Shown piece by piece: positions 1 to 7,036 of a stretch of 64,000 bases of DNA (its first letter is position 1; every line of letters begins with the position of its first letter). Source of the stretch: Protula sp. h YS-2021 (taxonomy: Eukaryota > Annelida > Polychaeta > Sabellida > Serpulidae); assembly GCA_949752745.1 (NCBI GenBank), contig OX457024.1, forward strand, positions 108,864,287 to 108,928,286, given 5' to 3'. The translations under genes were made by a program, and so were the position numbers. The notes under the pieces were generated by a model. That model was not told the origin of the DNA. It worked only from the letters and a program-made list of their open reading frames with translations, and did no database searches.

Positions 1-76
1 CCGGTTCAAACCCAGGCAGGTACGAATATTCAATGCTAGTTATTAATAATAAAAGCAATGATCTGATAATGTGAGC
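1..76. other. Left flank of the palindromic element
   Basis: Short unique sequence before the first element. It opens with GGTTCAAACCC (3-13), which resembles the B box of a tRNA gene or tRNA-derived SINE, but the rest lies outside the window. Its importance is that it does not mirror the right flank beyond 8221, so the palindrome ends at the element borders. Confidence 0.35.
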
Positions 77-82
77 TTCAGA
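77..82. repeat. 6-bp target-site duplication, left copy (TTCAGA)
   Basis: TTCAGA here is repeated exactly at 8216-8221, directly outside the inverted ends AGTAGC...GCTACT. A 6-bp duplication and ends 5'-AG...CT-3' are the established signature of Polinton/Maverick integration. Confidence 0.9.
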
Positions 83-168
83 AGTAGCAAGGGCGTTAAT
101 ACAGATCCGTAGGCCCCATAGTTAACGGATCTCGGCTCAGCGGAGGGAAAATAGCTGACGCAATACAG

Positions 169-176
169 TGACGTCA
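169..176. promoter_or_regulatory. TGACGTCA (CRE/ATF-type) in the left terminal repeat
   Basis: Perfect CRE palindrome 86 bp inside the left tip. A TATA-like TTATAAATAG (read on the minus strand) lies next to it near 180-190. The same octamer sits at 8122-8129 in the other arm and about 95 bp inside the tip of the related element at 52979-55553. A role in terminal transcription is inferred. Confidence 0.45.
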
Positions 177-916
177 TGATCTATTTATAACAGCACATAC
201 ATGAATTTATGTTGACGGGTTGTGCGTAGTGGGTAAGGGGTAAAGTGGTGGTATTTAAATGCACTGAAGCATGTTAATCAGTAAGCATTTCGAGGGAGGG
301 GGTATTGCCTGCAATGCAACAGTATACTAATATGTTCCCCATAGGTGTATAGTGGTTTATGTGGTGATAAAAAGCAATAATATGTGCTTACCTGATCACT
401 TTGCCGTTAATCGTATACGCTACTGATGTTTGACAGCGTACCGGTATTTTCATAGAAAGAATTATCCATAAAAATGTCTATCATCATATTGCCCTATTTG
501 TTATCTGACTTGGCTTAAGTGTTGGTGTGGGGAAAATAGAGAGGTGGAAAGGGGTTTAATAAGCACTTGGAGGGTACAATTGAACAATAGCGCACTGTTC
601 AAAGAGAGGTGAGTTTTGAATGTAAACTGTGAGATAGCTAGAACTGTTCAATGACCTCGGACGCGAATGGGGTACATAAGGGGAAGCAAGAAAAACACAT
701 TTTCTTTTTTATTATTATTATTTTATTGACATATAAATACAACATATTTACAATCTATACATAATATACACGCACCCATAACACATCCCGTCCATTATTA
801 ATCACATTTGCTTTTTATACCAAAAAGCAGAGTTTTTTGGCAGCATATTTTTTGCAAACACACAAATGACCTGACTCTTCGGCCCAACCAATTGCATGAA
901 TATGCTTGTAATGAAC

Positions 917-1070
917 GGTTTACGGGTAAATTAACACCGCGCCAGCGACCAGTATTACAATCAATTGGTTAGATTGATAGGTTTGCGGGCGAATTAACAC
1001 CGCGCCAGTGACCGGTATTACAATCAATTGGTTATAATGATAGGTTTACGATAAATTAACGATAAATAAA
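917..1070. repeat. 63-bp direct repeat, 2.4 copies, left arm
   Basis: Units start at 917, 980 and 1043 (the last partial). Each contains GGTTTRCGGGYRAATTAAC followed by ACCGCGCCAG and ends in CAATCAATTGGTT. A degenerate copy of the core occurs at 15271-15306 inside another element, which helped link the two elements. Confidence 0.8.
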
Positions 1071-1238
1071 CATTAACATGACCATGCACAGCGTTAAATA
1101 CACAAACGGCCTGACTTTATAATCTGATCGTTTGCATGCCTGGTTTGCTGTGTTTTCTACTTTAAGGTATATTTACAAATATGAAGAATAACCCCCATCT
1201 ATATACTAATTACAATTAATATGCACATTATATATACA

Positions 1239-1244
1239 TTTATT
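1239..1244 (-). terminator. Poly(A) signal after the left integrase
   Basis: AATAAA on the minus strand, 18 bp past the integrase stop codon. It is the mirror of 7054-7059. Confidence 0.45.
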
Positions 1245-1261
1245 TTTGTCTCATCTGATGT

Positions 1262-2181
1262 TTAATCGTTATTATAGTCTTTGAGTCTATAAATAGGCAC
1301 TTGCCCTCTTCTGAACCGCTGAGCTATGGTGAAGACCTCCCCTGTCCTTCTTTGGTCGTATTCACGGGTAAACCTGTTTCTTTGATGTGTAATGCGCACG
1401 CGGTTACCGGGCTTGAATTTATATCTTCTAATTTTATGTTTGCCACCCAGCTCGCGTTGTGCAGTTCTAGTGAAATATGTCGCTATGCGGACATCTTCGT
1501 TATTTTCTTTCACGTCGTTGGGAGCAGTGTCTGCGGTACTGTGAACTGTTGCATTATATCCATCGGCAAAGTTCTGGATCTGGTCAATGTATGTAAAGGC
1601 ATTTTTGTAGGTGAAATACCGGTATGTCTTAGAATTGATGGTTTTGATTGCCCTTTCACTGATGGATGCCTTGTTTTCATTTTGAGCAAACAACTGGCGA
1701 ATATCTCTGGATTTCAAAAGAGACTTGACGGCATTGGCGCAAAATTCCTGGCCCTTGTCACTGTGTATTCTATTCGGTATTCTCCCCTCATTAAAGATGT
1801 CTTTGAAGGTTTTAGCCACAGACATTCCTGTTTTGTCCTTCAATGGGCGCAGCAATAGATATTTTGAGAATGTGTCTACTACGACGAGTATATATTTGAA
1901 TCCTTTGTTATCCTTTGAAAATTTCACCATGTCCATTAAAACTGCAGACCACTGGTCATCTTTTCCTGCAACAATAATGGAGGTTTGTTTAAAATGAAGC
2001 CTGTTTGGTCTCTGCAAACTGTATTGTTCTTGCTACTGAAGCCATTTCCGTATTCATATTTACTGATATCATATTTTCAATCCTTCTTTACAAAGTGATA
2101 TAGTTTATCCGGTGCTGAAAAACTTGCAGGCTTTGAAGGGTAAAAATATATGTCTTTTAAATATTCCTCTCAAGATGTCAT
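1262..2181 (-). pseudogene. Polinton-type DDE integrase, left arm (broken)
   Basis: Exact mirror of 6117-7036; the 251-codon C-terminal frame (1262-2017) is identical in protein sequence to the right copy. The catalytic core keeps its acidic triad (see the right-arm entry). The N-terminal part carries the same two stop codons and the same frameshift as the right copy. The damage therefore predates the duplication of the arm, or the arms were homogenised afterwards. Confidence 0.8.
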
Positions 2182-2230
2182 CCTGTCAACGGTGCATTAA
2201 CAAATGAATAAGGAATAAACTAGTACTTAC

Positions 2231-2659
2231 TTATATATCTTCTTCATCCTCCTCCTTCTCACTGTCTGACTCTTCCTCCTCACTCTCTGAATCGTCGTCG
2301 TCGTCGTCATTCTGACTCTCGGAATCATCTTCCTCCTCGTCGCTGCCGCCATCATCGGACTCGTCGTTCTCATTATTTAGAAGATCATCTAGATGGCTTT
2401 CAAACTGTTTCACAGCCATAGGTACTGCATTTTTCTCACCGTATCCCTTCTTTTGTAAGTTGTCTATCTCTTGCATGATTTGATTGTGTGTTACACCATT
2501 AGTCAAATGCAGCATATTCTTAATAAGCCCACTATAGGTTTTTAAGAACACAGCCATATCTAAGGGTTTTAGCTTTGACTCGGCCTTTTCTTCTGCATCT
2601 TCTTCCTCCATTCCCTGGTCAATGTATTTGTCAACTTTTCTCTGCCATTTTTTTCTCAT
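2231..2659 (-). CDS. Acidic helical protein, left arm copy
   Basis: 142 codons, identical in protein sequence to 5639-6067. It has a basic helical N-terminus (MRKKWQRKVDKYIDQGMEEE) and a C-terminal third made almost only of D, E and S. It lies between the ATPase and the integrase in the outward-reading order. See the right-arm entry. Confidence 0.7.
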   Translation of the reverse strand: MRKKWQRKVDKYIDQGMEEEDAEEKAESKLKPLDMAVFLKTYSGLIKNMLHLTNGVTHNQIMQEIDNLQKKGYGEKNAVPMAVKQFESHLDDLLNNENDESDDGGSDEEEDDSESQNDDDDDDSESEEEESDSEKEEDEEDI

Positions 2660-2706
2660 TTTGTTCTCGTGCCGTTCTCATTAAATTTTGAAAAACTGGA
2701 AGTTCG

Positions 2707-3834
2707 TCAGCTGTAGTGAATTTGGGTTAACTCGTTTTCCTCTCTTTTGACCTTTTTAGCAGGTGGTTGGCTTTCAGGACACCAGTTCTTGACATGTCTT
2801 TGCATATCATGAACATTTTCAAACATAAGTCCACAGTCGTCACAAGAAGGCATGCTGTCTGTTGAGTTGTAATCCGGTTGAGTACAAAAATTTGTTGTGT
2901 TGTTTGTCTCTTTAGGAATGAAATATCCTGATATTTCTTCGTTTGTATCTTCTGGATTAGCAGCTGAGATGTTTTCACTTTGACGTTCAGTCATCAAATG
3001 ACTAGGTGGGCATTTTTCTTTTCCTTTTATAGATTTTGGTGCTGAAGTAAATATGTTTGTTTTGAATCGTTCAGCTTCAAGAGTTGATTGCTTAGCGTCG
3101 ATCATCAGATAGCTGTATGGCTCCTTTGTAGCTTCATGATAAACATTCATAAACTGCTGGAGGCGACCGGGAAACATAAAACGCCCGAGAGTTTGTACTT
3201 GGTCTTGGCCCATGATAGATTTGAAAATAATCAAGTACTGCGTATTGCGTCTCTGAGTAACGGCCCCTTTGCCTTGAGGAAACAAGGACTGGGTGATGTT
3301 TATACAGCTGAGTGATCTATGGTGGCTGCCTTCAGTAAACAAATCAGCTATACGCTGGTCTTGAACTGTACTGGATATCATGTCGTCAATTATAATCACA
3401 TTGGTCTTCTGATTATCCAAAAAATCGTCATCATTCAGATTGGGTGGAATGCCTTGTATAAACTCGATATTGGGAATTGTGTGCTGCATTTCTGTAAATA
3501 ATGGCTGCCATCGCTTGTATAGGTAAACGATCCTGTCTCGTTTTGGCAAAATCTTGTCCTGCTGCAATATATTTTTTACGAGATAACTCTTCCCGCTCTG
3601 GCTCGGTCCGGAAATATTCATGGTGAATGGGTGCTTGAGTGTGACCGGAACTGTTGAGATTTTTAGCATATCAAATCTTGGTTCTACATCCGGCTTCACT
3701 TCTTGATCGGGGTTCCGGAGGTTGAGAAGTATTGCGGTTGATGATTTCACATTAGGGCTTGGCTTTTTTAATGTATCGGAGCTCCGGAGCTCCGGTGCTC
3801 CGGTGCTCCGGAGCTCCGACTGATGATTCTTCAA
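2707..3834 (-). CDS. A32-like packaging ATPase with C-terminal C2HC finger, left arm
   Basis: 375 codons, mirror of 4464-5591. It differs from that copy by two substitutions seen in the mature domain: R versus P (genomic 3164/5134) and V versus A (3143/5155). Walker A (GPSQSGKS, 76-83), Walker B (VIIIDD) and the C2HC finger are all intact. See the right-arm entry for the full description. Confidence 0.85.
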   Translation of the reverse strand: MKNHQSELRSTGAPELRSSDTLKKPSPNVKSSTAILLNLRNPDQEVKPDVEPRFDMLKISTVPVTLKHPFTMNISGPSQSGKSYLVKNILQQDKILPKRDRIVYLYKRWQPLFTEMQHTIPNIEFIQGIPPNLNDDDFLDNQKTNVIIIDDMISSTVQDQRIADLFTEGSHHRSLSCINITQSLFPQGKGAVTQRRNTQYLIIFKSIMGQDQVQTLGRFMFPGRLQQFMNVYHEATKEPYSYLMIDAKQSTLEAERFKTNIFTSAPKSIKGKEKCPPSHLMTERQSENISAANPEDTNEEISGYFIPKETNNTTNFCTQPDYNSTDSMPSCDDCGLMFENVHDMQRHVKNWCPESQPPAKKVKREENELTQIHYS

Positions 3835-3967
3835 AACTCTGTTGTTTCTTTAATAACTGGGAGCTTCGGAGCTCCAGTGCTCTAGCATCGTTATGATATC
3901 TTTGTATATGTCTTTTTAAATTAAACGGTGTGCTTGTTGTTTTGTCACAAATGGTACAACAATACAT
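3752..3967 (-). CDS. C2H2 finger frame, left arm
   Basis: 71 codons, mirror of 4331-4546, with one substitution (T for S) within the GGAGCTCC array. The finger is C-x2-C-x12-H-x4-H at the very N-terminus. The frame overlaps the start of the ATPase frame in another phase. Confidence 0.65.
   Translation of the reverse strand: MYCCTICDKTTSTPFNLKRHIQRYHNDARALELRSSQLLKKQQSFEESSVGAPEHRSTGAPELRYIKKAKP
3778..3817. repeat. GGAGCTCC octamer array, left arm
   Basis: Five 8-bp units, mirror of 4481-4520. Two units here read GGAGCACC against one in the right arm (substitution at 3796). Confidence 0.85.
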
Positions 3968-4020
3968 CCTAACTGTTCAATGTCTTTCGATCCAATGGGG
4001 CTATGTCATGTTTCTGTTCT

Positions 4021-4028
4021 TATTTATA
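4021..4028 (-). promoter_or_regulatory. TATA box of the left outward promoter
   Basis: TATAAATA on the minus strand, about 60 bp upstream of the left finger start codon; mirror of 4270-4277. Confidence 0.6.
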
Positions 4029-4126
4029 CTAAAATCCGTATGGCAGGGTGTTGTAGTCTTCAGTGATGACGCGCTTGTTAAAAACCATCTTGTTATTCTT
4101 TTGTCTCATCTGATGTTAACAGCACC

Positions 4127-4171
4127 CTGTCTCTTTTCTGCCTCCTAATAACCGAGGCAGAAAAGAGACAG
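4127..4171. repeat. Palindrome centre with 9-bp spacer
   Basis: CTGTCTCTTTTCTGCCTC (4127-4144) faces its exact complement GAGGCAGAAAAGAGACAG (4154-4171) across CTAATAACC (4145-4153). The symmetry axis is base 4149. The divergent TATA boxes at 4021-4028 and 4270-4277 make the central 250 bp a two-way promoter. Confidence 0.95.
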
Positions 4172-4180
4172 GGTGCTGTT

Positions 4181-4199
4181 AACATCAGATGAGACAAAA
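4181..4199 (+). repeat. 19-bp motif near the centre, repeated after the integrase
   Basis: AACATCAGATGAGACAAAA occurs here and again at 7036-7054 right after the integrase stop, with mirror copies at 4099-4117 and 1244-1262. It therefore brackets the coding block of each arm on both sides, which may mark a recombination junction. Confidence 0.8.
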
Positions 4200-4269
4200 G
4201 ACTAACAAGATGGTTTTTAACAAGCGCGTCATCACTGAAGACTACAACACCCTGCCATACGGATTTTAG

Positions 4270-4277
4270 TATAAATA
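4270..4277 (+). promoter_or_regulatory. TATA box of the right outward promoter
   Basis: TATAAATA lies 61 bp upstream of ATG 4331. The related element at 53 kb has TATATATA about 60 bp upstream of the equivalent start codon. The conserved spacing supports a real core promoter and the MY-x-C start. Confidence 0.65.
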
Positions 4278-4330
4278 AGAACAGAAACATGACATAGCCC
4301 CATTGGATCGAAAGACATTGAACAGTTAGG

Positions 4331-4546
4331 ATGTATTGTTGTACCATTTGTGACAAAACAACAAGCACACCGTTTAATTTAAAAAGACATATACAAAGAT
4401 ATCATAACGATGCTAGAGCACTGGAGCTCCGAAGCTCCCAGTTATTAAAGAAACAACAGAGTTTTGAAGAATCATCAGTCGGAGCTCCGGAGCACCGGAG
4501 CTCCGGAGCTCCGGAGCTCCGATACATTAAAAAAGCCAAGCCCTAA
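4331..4546 (+). CDS. C2H2 finger frame at the head of the right arm
   Basis: 71 codons starting MYCCTIC, with the finger C-x2-C-x12-H-x4-H in the first 26 residues. The rest is low complexity and runs through the GGAGCTCC array (4481-4520) before stopping. The ATPase frame starts at 4464, overlaps it and is in a different phase. I infer that the finger was once the N-terminus of the ATPase or finger protein and was cut off by a length change in the array. Related frames at 14417-14563 and 53372-53521 share MY-x-C-x-I-C-x-K and the spacing. A DNA-binding role, perhaps at the terminal repeats, is inferred from the fold only. Confidence 0.65.
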   Translation: MYCCTICDKTTSTPFNLKRHIQRYHNDARALELRSSQLLKKQQSFEESSVGAPEHRSSGAPELRYIKKAKP

Positions 4547-5591
4547 TGTGAAATCATCAACCGCAATACTTCTCAACCTCCGGAACCCCGATCAAGAAGT
4601 GAAGCCGGATGTAGAACCAAGATTTGATATGCTAAAAATCTCAACAGTTCCGGTCACACTCAAGCACCCATTCACCATGAATATTTCCGGACCGAGCCAG
4701 AGCGGGAAGAGTTATCTCGTAAAAAATATATTGCAGCAGGACAAGATTTTGCCAAAACGAGACAGGATCGTTTACCTATACAAGCGATGGCAGCCATTAT
4801 TTACAGAAATGCAGCACACAATTCCCAATATCGAGTTTATACAAGGCATTCCACCCAATCTGAATGATGACGATTTTTTGGATAATCAGAAGACCAATGT
4901 GATTATAATTGACGACATGATATCCAGTACAGTTCAAGACCAGCGTATAGCTGATTTGTTTACTGAAGGCAGCCACCATAGATCACTCAGCTGTATAAAC
5001 ATCACCCAGTCCTTGTTTCCTCAAGGCAAAGGGGCCGTTACTCAGAGACGCAATACGCAGTACTTGATTATTTTCAAATCTATCATGGGCCAAGACCAAG
5101 TACAAACTCTCGGGCGTTTTATGTTTCCCGGTCCCCTCCAGCAGTTTATGAATGCTTATCATGAAGCTACAAAGGAGCCATACAGCTATCTGATGATCGA
5201 CGCTAAGCAATCAACTCTTGAAGCTGAACGATTCAAAACAAACATATTTACTTCAGCACCAAAATCTATAAAAGGAAAAGAAAAATGCCCACCTAGTCAT
5301 TTGATGACTGAACGTCAAAGTGAAAACATCTCAGCTGCTAATCCAGAAGATACAAACGAAGAAATATCAGGATATTTCATTCCTAAAGAGACAAACAACA
5401 CAACAAATTTTTGTACTCAACCGGATTACAACTCAACAGACAGCATGCCTTCTTGTGACGACTGTGGACTTATGTTTGAAAATGTTCATGATATGCAAAG
5501 ACATGTCAAGAACTGGTGTCCTGAAAGCCAACCACCTGCTAAAAAGGTCAAAAGAGAGGAAAACGAGTTAACCCAAATTCACTACAGCTGA
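4464..5591 (+). CDS. A32-like (FtsK/HerA family) packaging ATPase with C-terminal C2HC finger, right arm
   Basis: 375 codons. In Polintons and related DNA viruses this P-loop ATPase is thought to drive genome packaging into a capsid. Visible motifs: Walker A GPSQSGKS at 76-83, Walker B VIIIDD ending at 151, NITQ at 179-182 and RRN at 195-197, in the usual order for the family. A C2HC finger follows (C331, C334, H347, C352), then a basic tail (KKVKRE) that could act as a nuclear signal. ATG 4464 gives about 60 low-complexity residues before the fold, so the real start may lie upstream in the finger frame. It is followed after 47 bp by the acidic protein. No capsid gene is present, so any packaging role would depend on other elements. 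Confidence 0.88.
   Translation: MKNHQSELRSTGAPELRSSDTLKKPSPNVKSSTAILLNLRNPDQEVKPDVEPRFDMLKISTVPVTLKHPFTMNISGPSQSGKSYLVKNILQQDKILPKRDRIVYLYKRWQPLFTEMQHTIPNIEFIQGIPPNLNDDDFLDNQKTNVIIIDDMISSTVQDQRIADLFTEGSHHRSLSCINITQSLFPQGKGAVTQRRNTQYLIIFKSIMGQDQVQTLGRFMFPGPLQQFMNAYHEATKEPYSYLMIDAKQSTLEAERFKTNIFTSAPKSIKGKEKCPPSHLMTERQSENISAANPEDTNEEISGYFIPKETNNTTNFCTQPDYNSTDSMPSCDDCGLMFENVHDMQRHVKNWCPESQPPAKKVKREENELTQIHYS
4481..4520. repeat. GGAGCTCC octamer array, right arm
   Basis: Five 8-bp units at 4481, 4489 (GGAGCACC), 4497, 4505 and 4513. The unit is self-complementary and is not a multiple of three, so copy-number change alters the phase between the C2H2 finger frame and the ATPase frame that both cross it. 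Confidence 0.85.
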
Positions 5592-5638
5592 CGAACTTCC
5601 AGTTTTTCAAAATTTAATGAGAACGGCACGAGAACAAA

Positions 5639-6067
5639 ATGAGAAAAAAATGGCAGAGAAAAGTTGACAAATACATTGACCAGGGAATGGAGGAAGAAGA
5701 TGCAGAAGAAAAGGCCGAGTCAAAGCTAAAACCCTTAGATATGGCTGTGTTCTTAAAAACCTATAGTGGGCTTATTAAGAATATGCTGCATTTGACTAAT
5801 GGTGTAACACACAATCAAATCATGCAAGAGATAGACAACTTACAAAAGAAGGGATACGGTGAGAAAAATGCAGTACCTATGGCTGTGAAACAGTTTGAAA
5901 GCCATCTAGATGATCTTCTAAATAATGAGAACGACGAGTCCGATGATGGCGGCAGCGACGAGGAGGAAGATGATTCCGAGAGTCAGAATGACGACGACGA
6001 CGACGATTCAGAGAGTGAGGAGGAAGAGTCAGACAGTGAGAAGGAGGAGGATGAAGAAGATATATAA
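5639..6067 (+). CDS. Acidic helical protein, right arm
   Basis: 142 codons: a charged helical N-terminal half (KVDKYIDQGMEEEDAEEKAE) and a D/E/S tail of about 45 residues. The frame before it, from ATG 5617, reads a further helical segment and meets this frame at a run of seven A (5642-5648), where a shift would join them. The joined layout matches the proteins at 14512-15120 and 53533-54096 (helical segment with EYEEQGL against KYIDQGM, then an acidic tail). Those proteins carry the C2HC finger at their N-terminus; here the finger ends the ATPase frame just upstream. Function is unknown; acidic tails suit chromatin or basic-protein binding. Confidence 0.65.
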   Translation: MRKKWQRKVDKYIDQGMEEEDAEEKAESKLKPLDMAVFLKTYSGLIKNMLHLTNGVTHNQIMQEIDNLQKKGYGEKNAVPMAVKQFESHLDDLLNNENDESDDGGSDEEEDDSESQNDDDDDDSESEEEESDSEKEEDEEDI

Positions 6068-6116
6068 GTAAGTACTAGTTTATTCCTTATTCATTTGTTA
6101 ATGCACCGTTGACAGG

Positions 6117-7036
6117 ATGACATCTTGAGAGGAATATTTAAAAGACATATATTTTTACCCTTCAAAGCCTGCAAGTTTTTCAGCACCGGATAAACTATAT
6201 CACTTTGTAAAGAAGGATTGAAAATATGATATCAGTAAATATGAATACGGAAATGGCTTCAGTAGCAAGAACAATACAGTTTGCAGAGACCAAACAGGCT
6301 TCATTTTAAACAAACCTCCATTATTGTTGCAGGAAAAGATGACCAGTGGTCTGCAGTTTTAATGGACATGGTGAAATTTTCAAAGGATAACAAAGGATTC
6401 AAATATATACTCGTCGTAGTAGACACATTCTCAAAATATCTATTGCTGCGCCCATTGAAGGACAAAACAGGAATGTCTGTGGCTAAAACCTTCAAAGACA
6501 TCTTTAATGAGGGGAGAATACCGAATAGAATACACAGTGACAAGGGCCAGGAATTTTGCGCCAATGCCGTCAAGTCTCTTTTGAAATCCAGAGATATTCG
6601 CCAGTTGTTTGCTCAAAATGAAAACAAGGCATCCATCAGTGAAAGGGCAATCAAAACCATCAATTCTAAGACATACCGGTATTTCACCTACAAAAATGCC
6701 TTTACATACATTGACCAGATCCAGAACTTTGCCGATGGATATAATGCAACAGTTCACAGTACCGCAGACACTGCTCCCAACGACGTGAAAGAAAATAACG
6801 AAGATGTCCGCATAGCGACATATTTCACTAGAACTGCACAACGCGAGCTGGGTGGCAAACATAAAATTAGAAGATATAAATTCAAGCCCGGTAACCGCGT
6901 GCGCATTACACATCAAAGAAACAGGTTTACCCGTGAATACGACCAAAGAAGGACAGGGGAGGTCTTCACCATAGCTCAGCGGTTCAGAAGAGGGCAAGTG
7001 CCTATTTATAGACTCAAAGACTATAATAACGATTAA
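6117..7036 (+). pseudogene. Polinton-type DDE integrase (rve family), right arm
   Basis: The long frame 6281-7036 holds the RNase-H-like core. First D is in VLMDMVKFS, second D in HSDKGQEF, E in SISERAIK; the spacing fits retroviral and Polinton integrases. A basic C-terminal region follows (KFKPGNRVRI), SH3-like in position. Upstream, 6117-6243 in another frame reads the family N-terminus (YFYPSKPASFSAPDKLY) but has stops TGA 6126-6128 and TGA 6219-6221, then a frameshift before 6290. The long frame opens without ATG, and its first in-frame ATG is at about codon 28. The gene is broken unless splicing bypasses the damage. Both arms carry identical lesions. Confidence 0.85.

Larger units (their letters stand above)
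83..1261. repeat. Left outer non-coding segment of the palindrome
   Basis: About 1.18 kb with no coding frame. Its length matches a typical Polinton terminal inverted repeat, so it may be the original TIR, with the coding inner 2.9 kb of the arm added when the palindrome formed. It holds TGACGTCA near the tip, a TATA-like stretch, three copies of a 63-bp repeat and an AT-rich run near 700-760. Confidence 0.6.

Noticed and set aside
1301..1858. 185-codon open frame on the strand opposite the left integrase (mirror 6440-6997)
   Set aside because: It is the antisense shadow of a frame with clear DDE motifs and has no motif of its own.
3088..3501. Open frames opposite the ATPase (mirror 4797-5210)
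   Set aside because: Antisense to a frame with Walker A and B motifs; no independent support.
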